From contig NZ_JACAWV010000022.1 in NCBI RefSeq assembly GCF_013390595.1, forward strand, positions 1,216,196 to 1,280,195: a stretch of DNA of 64,000 bases, read 5' to 3'. Positions 47,142-55,379 of the stretch are shown here, one piece after another (within the stretch, counting starts at the first letter, position 1; each line of letters begins with the position of its first letter). Both the position numbers and the translations under genes were made by a program. The DNA comes from Rhizobium sp. RM. Its GTDB lineage: Bacteria > Pseudomonadota > Alphaproteobacteria > Rhizobiales > Rhizobiaceae. The notes under the pieces were generated by a model that worked only from the letters and a program-made list of their open reading frames with translations, searched no databases and was not told the origin of the DNA.

Positions 47142-48227
47142 TCATTTCGGCAAGAATTTGCTCTTCAGGTCCGCAAACTTCTGGTTCAGACCGAACCAGG
47201 GTCCGTTGTCAAAACGAACGGAAGCGGGTGTGCCGATCGCGGACGAAAGATCATGTCCACCGAGATCGATCCTGACCGCGACCCGATCGCTCGTCGCGGC
47301 AGACTGTTCGCTGACCTTCGGCAGTTGAGATACCGTCACGTCATGCAGAACCGTGCCTTGCGGCAAATCCACACTGACGTGCGGCGCGTTGTAGAGCGCC
47401 ATCAGATGCGAGCGGTCCACCATTGCCACGACATGCGGCCTGGCCTCCGCATTGCGGAGCCCCAACACCTGAGCACCCACCTTGACCTGTGTGTCGACTG
47501 CCGGGCCCGTCGACTCGGCAACGCAATCACATGACGCAACCACTGACGTGCTTTGCCCGCTTTCGGTCAGAACGGTCAAAATCCGTTCGCCGCTCTTAAC
47601 AGGTCCGGTCACAATATTGGTGATAATGCCGTTGGCTGGCGCCAGAACTGGTGTTGTGTCAACCGTCACCACGGCGCTGTCAGCTTCGAAGACCCAAAGT
47701 CGCTGATAAAGACTGCTTGCCAGAAAAGCGGCGAGCGCCAGCGAAAGGGCCAAAGTGGCAACAATACCAACAGCCTGACGAAGCTTGCTTGCGCCGGGAG
47801 CGGCCTCGGCTGATTTTCGCGGCCGCAGCTTCACGTCGCCCGAGGCGCGCTTGGCGAAATCGAGAAGATCGTTGCCTTCAACGATTTCACCACTGATGTA
47901 GGAATCGTGAATGTAACGCAACATGCGTTGTGCCGCCGCCGACGTATCGACATATTTGAAACCGGTACGCCCGGTTTCGGCGCTGGAATGGCGAACTTCC
48001 GCTTTTACAGGCAGAAGGACATCGAAGCCATCAAGCGGGATCTGCAACTGCAGGGGCAGCACTTTTCCTTCTTCGAACGTAGCGCTGCCGGTTGCAACAC
48101 CCACGCCGCCCAAGGACCAGTCGATTGACGAATATCTGTGCTGATCGATGACGCATTTTAGCGGTAACTTGTAGCGCGCATGCTGACGTTGTTCATCCGC
48201 TTCGAAACTCACGACGCTCATATTCAT
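47142..48227 (-). CDS. alg44: Alginate polymerase co-factor Alg44 (PilZ + membrane-fusion domain)
   Basis: This 361-residue protein has an N-terminal cytoplasmic PilZ domain (about 10-115), one membrane span (about 152-172) and a periplasmic HlyD-like domain. Both c-di-GMP contact motifs are intact: Arg14-x-x-x-Arg18 and Asp36-W-Ser38-L-G-Gly41. In Pseudomonas, c-di-GMP binding to Alg44 switches on Alg8, so polymer production here should also be under c-di-GMP control. It follows alg8 after 18 bp. Confidence 0.9.
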   Translation of the reverse strand: MNMSVVSFEADEQRQHARYKLPLKCVIDQHRYSSIDWSLGGVGVATGSATFEEGKVLPLQLQIPLDGFDVLLPVKAEVRHSSAETGRTGFKYVDTSAAAQRMLRYIHDSYISGEIVEGNDLLDFAKRASGDVKLRPRKSAEAAPGASKLRQAVGIVATLALSLALAAFLASSLYQRLWVFEADSAVVTVDTTPVLAPANGIITNIVTGPVKSGERILTVLTESGQSTSVVASCDCVAESTGPAVDTQVKVGAQVLGLRNAEARPHVVAMVDRSHLMALYNAPHVSVDLPQGTVLHDVTVSQLPKVSEQSAATSDRVAVRIDLGGHDLSSAIGTPASVRFDNGPWFGLNQKFADLKSKFLPK

Positions 48228-48245
48228 TTTGGGCTCCTTCGCGGG

Positions 48246-49904
48246 TCAACGCATACCGAAAATCGCGGTCGTCGCCCCAATGCCTGGGACTGACAATTGG
48301 CCGACGAGCAACGATATGAGGGTTACAAACAGGGTAATCGATAAAACATGCATGTATGTGGAAGAGGCGTTTTTCAACGCGACGGCCCGGCCCGCACCAC
48401 TGGAGGACAGCGTTGTTTTCTGCCGCGTCCACTTCTGGCGATCGAGGTGAAAGAAAATATAGGTTTTGATGATCGAGCCAAAGACCTGATTGAAATAGAT
48501 AAAAAATGGATAGAAGATCGACACCCGTGGACGGGAATTGAACAACATCAATGTCATGATGTAGCGGGTCAGCAGAACCCAGGCGATATAGGCCGGAAAA
48601 ATGAACGGGTTATCGAACAGGCCGATCAGAATGACCATCACTAGACCGGCAAGCGATGTCCACATCGAGATGCGTTGATCGAAAATCGTCCACCAGGTGA
48701 AATAACCGATACGCCACGGACCGAGTGCCAATGCACGGCTGTTGGTGCGTAACATGTTGCCAAACCAGCGCGTCATCAATTGCGCTGCAGCCTGGAAAAA
48801 TCCGGATGTCGGCGGATCTTCAACCGTCGCGACGCTAACGTCAGGCAGATAAAGCATCTGATAATTGTTGCGCAGCAGCCAGTACCAGCTCGACTTGTCG
48901 TCACCGGTGAGAAACTTCAACCTGCCAAGACGCCAATGCTCGATATAGTCCGACTCCACCTGACGGATAAACTCGGGATTGGTGATGACGGACGCGCGGA
49001 ACATCGACATCCGGCCGGTCAGCGTCAGCACACGCCTGGAAAGGCCGTTGGACGACATCAGAATGTGGCGTTGTGCAAAACGCAGCGAATACCAGATGTG
49101 AAATGATGATTTCCCACGAACCCGCGACGTCTCGTCCGTGGTCAACGCACCAACCCGACCATCCGCGAAGAAACCGGCACACCGGTCGACAAGATTTTCA
49201 GGCACGATGGAATCGCCATCGATCACGGCAACCACGTCATCGGCACGAGGCTCCAGCTTGGAGACCGCCCGGAAAGCATAGGCCAATGCATCGCGCTTGC
49301 CGCTGCCATTGATGCGGGTGATCACCAACCGGACACTGGTTTTTTCACCACAGATAAGGCGGTGCATGGAACGGATCAGGCGCTGATCCGACATTTCTAC
49401 GATCGACGCGACAACAGTCGCTCCACCGCGAGACGAAAGAGCGGCGCGGAATGCGGCACGGTAGACTTCCGCCGTTGTGTCGCCGTCGATACGAAAACTC
49501 GTTACGATGAGATAGGCATGTGGCGCCTGGCCATTTTCCGCACTGTGCAGAAGATGGCGATCCGCACGGAGACGCATTTTGGGGAAAACGACGCTGCGGT
49601 AAATGTTGGACCGTACAAAATGCAAAATACCCCAGAAATATCGCCATACGGCCAGAGCGCCCAGACCAAACAGGAGGCCGGTGTTCGCGCCAAAAAGAAC
49701 GCCTTCCGGAACGACAACAATCAGACTGGCGAGCGCCAGCACAAACAGCACGTGCGCTGGAAGGCTTTCACTCCAATAAACGATAGCGGATTGCTCTCCC
49801 GCCTGAGAAACAGGGACTGTTGATAATCTATCGACAGGCAATACTTCACCAGGGAGACCGAGCACTCTCTTTTCGAGATTGCGTCTCATGGCATAATCCA
49901 TCAA
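48246..49904 (-). CDS. alg8: Alginate polymerase Alg8 (GT2 glycosyltransferase)
   Basis: This 552-residue inner-membrane processive glycosyltransferase has N-terminal spans (about 50-100), a cytosolic GT2 domain and C-terminal spans after about 395. Substrate and catalytic motifs are present: GSGKRDALAYA, Asp229-G-Asp231 in IDGDSIVP, LTGDDKSSWYWLL (332-344, a close match to Alg8) and Q375xxxRW380. It uses GDP-mannuronate to extend polymannuronate. The upstream gap to algJ is very AT-rich and may carry a promoter. Confidence 0.92.
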   Translation of the reverse strand: MMDYAMRRNLEKRVLGLPGEVLPVDRLSTVPVSQAGEQSAIVYWSESLPAHVLFVLALASLIVVVPEGVLFGANTGLLFGLGALAVWRYFWGILHFVRSNIYRSVVFPKMRLRADRHLLHSAENGQAPHAYLIVTSFRIDGDTTAEVYRAAFRAALSSRGGATVVASIVEMSDQRLIRSMHRLICGEKTSVRLVITRINGSGKRDALAYAFRAVSKLEPRADDVVAVIDGDSIVPENLVDRCAGFFADGRVGALTTDETSRVRGKSSFHIWYSLRFAQRHILMSSNGLSRRVLTLTGRMSMFRASVITNPEFIRQVESDYIEHWRLGRLKFLTGDDKSSWYWLLRNNYQMLYLPDVSVATVEDPPTSGFFQAAAQLMTRWFGNMLRTNSRALALGPWRIGYFTWWTIFDQRISMWTSLAGLVMVILIGLFDNPFIFPAYIAWVLLTRYIMTLMLFNSRPRVSIFYPFFIYFNQVFGSIIKTYIFFHLDRQKWTRQKTTLSSSGAGRAVALKNASSTYMHVLSITLFVTLISLLVGQLSVPGIGATTAIFGMR

Positions 49905-50034
49905 TTAAATATTTTTTTGCACCAGCATGCAATTCTAAGTATAAATCTGAATATATCCAATATATTTCTTTATTATAAGCTAAAATTGGAATTATTCAAA
50001 CTATAAATTCAAAAATACAAATAATTATTATATT
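49905..50034. promoter_or_regulatory. Very AT-rich 130-bp gap between algJ and alg8
   Basis: Almost every base is A or T apart from a short stretch near 49920-49935, in strong contrast to the flanking genes. It could hold a promoter for alg8 and the downstream genes on the minus strand, separate from the algI-algJ transcript. I see no unambiguous -35/-10 pair. Confidence 0.35.
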
Positions 50035-51114
50035 CTATTCAGCATCATCCAAGTAACGAACTGGAATTTCCCACAATACGACCTTCGGCACGGCCTGGGC
50101 ATCCAAAGTCTTGAGAAACTCCTGCATGGGCGCGAAAGGCCCCTTCCCCTCTCGGGCGTAGTTGAGAACATCGACCTCGCATATCGTTTTCAGCTGGTCC
50201 TCAAAAGACCACAGCGGGTTTGCGCTGTAGCTGGTTCCAACAAGCACAACCTGGTCCATCACGTGCGTTTCACCGTCACTACCGGCAAACAGCGCATCGG
50301 CATCATCGACCTTGGCCGCAGCCGATATTGGCTGGATAATATCAGCGCTTTCCTGAGAACCGGACAGCATCCAGCCTGCATCGACAAACTTCGCAAGGTC
50401 GCCAACGTGGCGCACATTATCTTGCGGCACACTTTCGAAAGCGGTTTTCATCAGCTGGTCCCGACCGGGAATTGCCGAACAGGCCGCCTTGGCGGCAAGG
50501 CCACTGCCTTTGACGGTCCAGTGTGTATCCGCCCGCAGGAAAAGTTCTTCCGGCTTTGCAGCTCCGAACGTCGCTGCGACATCCGCAGCCGGAATGCCTC
50601 TTTCTTTAAGAAAAGCCAGAAACCTGGGGTAAAGATCGGCGTTGCTATCAGGCAGGACGTTACCCCCCAGTTCGCCGGCAACGACCTGCGCTTTGGGCGG
50701 GACTGGCACAATCACCAGAGTGCTGCCTTTTTCGGCCAAAGTGGCACGGATATCCGTGATCGTCTGGAAAGATCTATCCAGGTTGGCCTCCGATGTGCGG
50801 CCCCAGGCAAACTCCTCCGCCGTGAAAAGCCAGCCATTGCGACCAACGATAGCACCCTTCCGCGCCTCTCCGAAAATACCGAGAGAAACTGCATTGAAGA
50901 GTTCGACAGCAAAACCGCTGAACGGCAGTTCCCGCTCATAACCTTCTTCAAACCGGCTGGTCATCTTGCCGGTCCACACATCGGCAAGCGCGTCCACCCT
51001 TATATCCTCCTCCGGAAGATAGACCACATAGTTGGCGGTGATTCCGGCACCGGCCAGCAGAAGGAAAAGAACCGACGCGGTTGAAAGCAAACGTGGTGAG
51101 ATCATGCGTCGCAC
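50035..51114 (-). CDS. algJ: Alginate O-acetyltransferase AlgJ
   Basis: This 359-residue periplasmic protein is anchored by an N-terminal hydrophobic segment (about 8-30), with an AlgJ/DHHW SGNH-like domain. Motifs include GRNGWLFTAEEFAWG (91-105), Asp196-T-His198 in LFLRADTHWT and Ser295 in LVGTSYSANPLW. It acetylates or relays acetyl groups in alginate O-acetylation together with AlgI, AlgF and AlgX. It follows algI after 3 bp. Confidence 0.9.
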   Translation of the reverse strand: MRRMISPRLLSTASVLFLLLAGAGITANYVVYLPEEDIRVDALADVWTGKMTSRFEEGYERELPFSGFAVELFNAVSLGIFGEARKGAIVGRNGWLFTAEEFAWGRTSEANLDRSFQTITDIRATLAEKGSTLVIVPVPPKAQVVAGELGGNVLPDSNADLYPRFLAFLKERGIPAADVAATFGAAKPEELFLRADTHWTVKGSGLAAKAACSAIPGRDQLMKTAFESVPQDNVRHVGDLAKFVDAGWMLSGSQESADIIQPISAAAKVDDADALFAGSDGETHVMDQVVLVGTSYSANPLWSFEDQLKTICEVDVLNYAREGKGPFAPMQEFLKTLDAQAVPKVVLWEIPVRYLDDAE

Positions 51115-51117
51115 TCC

Positions 51118-52548
51118 CTAAAACTGAAAATAGAGGAAGGGTGAGTCGTTGTCGGCCGTCAGCTTCAGTATCGACACCATACCGAGAAAGCACACGATGC
51201 CCGTTGCCGCCAAGGCTACACCCCCAGTCGACGGGGAAAGTTGCATATGGATCAGTCGCTCAGCCGGAAAAGTCCGATTAAACCATGGTTCGATGAACAC
51301 GACCACAACACCCACAGCCAGGGATGCAAGGGCGAAGTTCTTGATTTGCCAAGCGATATCCGGCTGCATGGCCAAACCGTTAAGTCCGATCATACCACGA
51401 TACATATCGAGCGCATTGTGCACGTCGAGTGACCGAAACATGACCCAGCCAAGCATCACCAGAAACAGGGTGCCACCCAAGGCGACGACAGAGCGTTTAT
51501 CCGATGGCTTGATACCGAGCAGGCGTTCCAAAGCCAGCAGGCCACCATGCCACACACCCCACAGCACGAAGGTCCAGTTTGCACCATGCCACAGTCCACC
51601 AAGAACCATGGTGATGAACAGATTGAAGTAAGTCCTGAATGTCCCGAGCCTGTTGCCACCGAGTGGAATGTATAGGTAGTCGCGCAGCCAGGCCGAGAGG
51701 CTGAGATGCCAGCGACGCCAGAATTCCGTAATTGACCGCGATACATAGGGACAATCGAAATTCTCGATAAAACGGAACCCCATCATCATGCCCAATCCCA
51801 CAGCCATGCTGGAATAGCCCGAGAAGTCAAAATAGAGCTGGATTGAATATGCGATCGTTCCAAGCCAAGCTTCGGCAAGGGTTGGATCGGCCTTGGCAAA
51901 GATGGCATCGGCAATGGGTGCCACGGAATCCGCAATCAGCACTTTTTTTGCAAGCCCGGCAAAGAAACGAATGCCGCCTTCGGCAAAAAGCTCCAGGGAA
52001 TGCTGCCTATACATGAACTGATGAGCGAGATCCTTGTATCGCAACACCGGACCGGCGACCAACTGAGGAAACAAAGCCTTGAATGCAGCGAAATCAAAGA
52101 AATTCTGCGCCGGCGGCGCGTCCTCTCGATAGATATCGATAAGATACGAAATCGCCTGAAATATATAAAAGGATATTCCGATCGGCAGCAGAATACGCGC
52201 ATGCCATGATGTGAACGGCGCGCCGCCATTGAACAAGTCGGCAAGACTGTCCATGAAGAAATTACAATATTTGAAGTAACCGAGCACAAGCAATGGCCCG
52301 GTAATGGCAACAACCAGCAGTCTTTTGCGCGATTTTGCCGTCCGTTCTACATAGATCAGCTTTCCGAAGATGTAACTCCAGAGAGTGACCAGGAAGAGCA
52401 GGGCAAGATAGTCCATCCTCCACCATCCATAGAATAGATAGGAGAACAGAAGTATAACAAGGGATTTATACCGAAAAGGAACGGAGAAATACACACCGAA
52501 CGCAATTGGCAAAAACATAAATATGAATAAAACGGATGAAAAAACCAT
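51118..52548 (-). CDS. algI: Alginate O-acetyltransferase AlgI (MBOAT)
   Basis: This 476-residue multi-span membrane protein belongs to the MBOAT family. The family signature SITEFWRRWHLSLSAWLRDYLYIPLGGN (contains His281) and the catalytic His321 in VLGGLWHGANW are present. It moves acetyl groups across the inner membrane to AlgJ/AlgX. It is the first gene of the minus-strand run algI-algJ-alg8-alg44-algG-PL5-Sel1-algX-algF-Sel1-Sel1, with the AT-rich region 52549-53132 upstream as its likely promoter. Confidence 0.92.
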   Translation of the reverse strand: MVFSSVLFIFMFLPIAFGVYFSVPFRYKSLVILLFSYLFYGWWRMDYLALLFLVTLWSYIFGKLIYVERTAKSRKRLLVVAITGPLLVLGYFKYCNFFMDSLADLFNGGAPFTSWHARILLPIGISFYIFQAISYLIDIYREDAPPAQNFFDFAAFKALFPQLVAGPVLRYKDLAHQFMYRQHSLELFAEGGIRFFAGLAKKVLIADSVAPIADAIFAKADPTLAEAWLGTIAYSIQLYFDFSGYSSMAVGLGMMMGFRFIENFDCPYVSRSITEFWRRWHLSLSAWLRDYLYIPLGGNRLGTFRTYFNLFITMVLGGLWHGANWTFVLWGVWHGGLLALERLLGIKPSDKRSVVALGGTLFLVMLGWVMFRSLDVHNALDMYRGMIGLNGLAMQPDIAWQIKNFALASLAVGVVVVFIEPWFNRTFPAERLIHMQLSPSTGGVALAATGIVCFLGMVSILKLTADNDSPFLYFQF

Positions 52549-53132
52549 CTTTATCGACTTTCTTCATGAAGGCCGAATTAAATATGCTGATATAAGAATA
52601 TGAATTAATACCAGAGTCAACAATACTGTTAATAAAAAATTAAGGCGCTTGTAAAAGCGCGCCAAATTGACTTTCGATCCGCAATTATGGAAAATAGATT
52701 TTAGAATTTTTTTGCCATGCAGCATAGGCAATACGCCAACCAGGATTTATCAATATATTTCTCAAACGGCGACGTAGCATTGCGAAATTGCAATTGAGAC
52801 ACGACAAGAAGCCTGAAGTTAGAATTATTTTTTGATTTTTTAGCATTAATTGGGAGATACGGTTCATCAACATGAACTGAACGCCGCAACGACAGGGAAT
52901 AATTTCGCCCTCAGGAACGGCGATATCCGGATGATTTTACCATATGCGACATCTGCGAGCACACAGAGGAGACGGTGTGCGGCGCGTTAAAATGACATGT
53001 GCATGTCTTTCAGCTTTGGCCGCTAGAGGGAGTAACTCTTTTTGAGACACAACCTTCTGTCGCACCAGCCATATTTTCTATTGCTTGCAGACAACAGATT
53101 TTATATGTCCGGAACGGTTCAGGGAGCCGCCG
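52549..53132. other. 584-bp intergenic region upstream of algI and telA
   Basis: The region is AT-rich in its first 320 bp and carries the divergent start regions of algI (minus) and telA (plus). It contains a hairpin GCGCTT-gtaa-AAGCGC (52645-52660) with a minus-strand T tract (A run at 52634-52639), which would shield algI from read-in. A 62-codon minus-strand frame (52685-52873) ends just before that hairpin but has no family features. Near telA there is an inverted repeat, GACATG-tg-CATGTC (52994-53007). Confidence 0.5.
52634..52660 (-). terminator. Candidate terminator upstream of algI
   Basis: On the minus strand the stem GCGCTT-TTAC-AAGCGC is followed by CTTAATTTTTTATT. The short stem and T tract suit a modest rho-independent terminator for any minus-strand transcript arriving from the telA side. 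Confidence 0.45.
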
Positions 53133-54470
53133 ATGTCCGTATTGAAAAGAAAAACGAAAACACCTGTGCTCGTCGAGCGCATCGACGAATTCGTGGAAAA
53201 AATCAACCGGACGATGGAGAGGAACGAGGAAACTCGCAACAAACAGATTCGCGATCTGTGGGACGAGGAAGTCCGTTTCCATTTCGACAATGGCCGTACG
53301 GAAAAGACGCTCGAACTCTACATCATGAAGTATCGGTATGCGCTGAAAGCGAAGTTCGGCCCCAAAAGCACGCCGCTTGCCATCTGCAACATGAAAAAGC
53401 TGCGAGAGCGGCTGAAAACCTACATTATATCCACGGACTACCAAAGAACCGGCGTGGCAACCTCAATCGTCGAGAAGATCGAACGCGCCGAATTCAATAC
53501 CGCCGGACGCAAGCCGACAGTGCTGTTGCGCATTTCAGATTTCATTTCGTCCATGAACGGCATGTCCTCCAAGGAAGACATGGTGGCTCTGTGGGAAAAT
53601 GAACTTCAGAGCATGGACGGCAGAGCCCGTACTACGATCATTTCCTACATCACCAAGTACCGCAATGCGATCAAGGAGGCATTTGGTGATGAACACCCGA
53701 TGCTTAAGATCGCGACAGGCGATGCGGCGATGTATGACGACCAACGCCGCGCCAAGATGGAAAAGATCGCCACCAAACATGGCGCGCTGATTACGTTCCA
53801 GAACTACAAGCAGGTCTTGAAGATTTGTGCCGATTGCCTCCAGTCGAGCGATCCCTTGATGATCGGGATCGGGCTGATTGGCTTGACGGGACGGCGGCCG
53901 TACGAAGTCTTCACACAGGCAGAGTTCTCCCCTGCTCCTTATGGCAAAGGCGTTTGCAAGTGGAGCCTTCTGTTCAGTGGCCAGGCAAAAACAAAACAGG
54001 GCGAAGGCACGAAGTTTGGTGTCACCTATGAAATTCCGGTTCTGACGCGCTCCACTGTCATCCTTGCGGCCTATGAACGGCTGCGAAAGAGCAGCCAGGG
54101 CATCCTCTGGCACAAGATGTCGATTGACGATTTTGCTGCTGCAACGCGCCTGCCGTTACGAGAGGCCGTCTTCAACATTTTCGAGAACGTCTGGCCGGAG
54201 GAAGAACTTCCCAAGCCCTACGGACTGCGTCATCTCTATGCGGAAGTGTCCTATCACTTCTTTGCACCGCCGCACGTAACGAAAAACAGCTATTTCGCTG
54301 CCATTCTCGGGCACAATAACAACGACCTCGAAACGTCGCTCTCCTATATGACCTATACGCTGCCGGAAGATCGCGCAGACGCCGAGGCACGGGCGAAACG
54401 CATTACCGAGCGAACATTGCTGCAGATGACAAACATTACGCCGGCGTCTTTCGAGAACGAAACGCGCTGA
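53133..54470 (+). CDS. telA: Protelomerase TelA (hairpin telomere resolvase)
   Basis: This 445-residue tyrosine-recombinase-like enzyme starts at ATG 53133 with GGGAG seven bases upstream. It closely resembles Agrobacterium TelA over its whole length. The catalytic residues fall at the positions I recall for that protein: Arg255 (LTGRRPYEV), Lys286 (SGQAKTKQGEG), Arg366 (KPYGLRHLYAEV), His394 (ILGHNNND) and nucleophile Tyr405 (SLSYMTYTL). It cuts replicated telomere junctions and reseals them as hairpins, maintaining a linear replicon. A gene on the circular chromosome would act in trans on that replicon. Confidence 0.96.
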   Translation: MSVLKRKTKTPVLVERIDEFVEKINRTMERNEETRNKQIRDLWDEEVRFHFDNGRTEKTLELYIMKYRYALKAKFGPKSTPLAICNMKKLRERLKTYIISTDYQRTGVATSIVEKIERAEFNTAGRKPTVLLRISDFISSMNGMSSKEDMVALWENELQSMDGRARTTIISYITKYRNAIKEAFGDEHPMLKIATGDAAMYDDQRRAKMEKIATKHGALITFQNYKQVLKICADCLQSSDPLMIGIGLIGLTGRRPYEVFTQAEFSPAPYGKGVCKWSLLFSGQAKTKQGEGTKFGVTYEIPVLTRSTVILAAYERLRKSSQGILWHKMSIDDFAAATRLPLREAVFNIFENVWPEEELPKPYGLRHLYAEVSYHFFAPPHVTKNSYFAAILGHNNNDLETSLSYMTYTLPEDRADAEARAKRITERTLLQMTNITPASFENETR

Positions 54471-54523
54471 TAACGGCGGCGTTACCTATGTCTTCGTAAA
54501 CAGAGAAGCGATCGCTCTCAGGC

Positions 54524-55177
54524 TCAGTCACTTTGATGTTGCTGGCTAATCGCACCAAGACCGCCGATGGCGAAACTATAGAGGTGCTCGACAAGCGCTT
54601 CGCGCGGCATCTCCAGAATCTGGTTGGCAAAGATGTTGGGGCCGCGCCCAACCACCAGCAGCATCGCGCAAGGCGCCGCGACACTGACGAGACATCTGAC
54701 CAATGCGGGATCATCGGAAGGGATCGCCGTGATCTCGCTGAGGATCGGCAGAATGATCCGGAATTTCGGCATGACTTCAGTCTGCTGCATCGACAGGAAA
54801 TGTGAGGACGGTGCGAGAATCTCCCGTCCGAGAATCCTGACCGGCCAACGCTCTGTTCCTGTCGCGCCGTCAACAAGGAACTCTATCAGTTTTTTGAGCT
54901 TGGTCGTCGCCGGAACAGTGCTGGCGGCAAGCCGTTCCAGATCTCCGACATTGATCAGGCGGCGGTGCGCTTCCGTAAGGGCAGCCTGATAAAGACCGTT
55001 TCGGCTGCCGAAATGGTAATTGATCGAGGCAAGGTCTACCTCGGCCTCTGCGGCTATCATCTTGCTCGTCGTTTCGGCAAAGCCGACTGAGGCAAAGAGT
55101 TCGCCCGCCGCCACCAGGATGCGATTGTAGGTCACCTCCCCATCAGCGCGCTGCGTTCGAACCGTTTTCTTCCTCAT
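54524..55177 (-). CDS. TetR-family regulator (CecR/YbiH-like)
   Basis: This 217-residue regulator starts at ATG 55177 (GGTGAG upstream; longer frames add an unlikely leader). The helix-turn-helix is in YNRILVAAGELFASVGFAETTSKMIAAEAEVDLASINYHFGSRNGLY, and the C-terminal part resembles the CecR-type ligand domain. It is divergent from a ybhGFSR-type efflux operon, the same arrangement as E. coli cecR (ybiH) with ybhGFSR, so it probably represses that operon. Confidence 0.85.
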   Translation of the reverse strand: MRKKTVRTQRADGEVTYNRILVAAGELFASVGFAETTSKMIAAEAEVDLASINYHFGSRNGLYQAALTEAHRRLINVGDLERLAASTVPATTKLKKLIEFLVDGATGTERWPVRILGREILAPSSHFLSMQQTEVMPKFRIILPILSEITAIPSDDPALVRCLVSVAAPCAMLLVVGRGPNIFANQILEMPREALVEHLYSFAIGGLGAISQQHQSD

Positions 55178-55311
55178 CAACTCACCCCAGGTACAGAACC
55201 CATCTTCTTCGAAGCCATGTCTGTCGGGCGTGTATTCCTCGACCAGACACGCCACCGGATAGCGAAATTACCCTCAATTTCAAGAGACTCGACAATAACA
55301 GTGCAATAGTC

Positions 55312-55330
55312 TAAATTCAATTTAAATTTA
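55312..55330. promoter_or_regulatory. Candidate operator for the TetR regulator
   Basis: TAAATT-N7-AATTTA is a perfect inverted repeat 50 bp before the efflux operon start, overlapping a TTAAATTTAA palindrome. Its size and location between divergent regulator and operon suit a TetR-family operator. Binding is inferred. Confidence 0.4.
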
Positions 55331-55379
55331 ATATCGCGCATGCCGGTGTTGGCCAGCCTGCTGCTCAAAGGCCCTTCTC

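Noticed and set aside
52685..52873. 62-codon minus-strand frame ending just before a terminator-like hairpin
   Set aside because: AT-rich with no recognisable family or solid ribosome site; kept only as part of the intergenic description.
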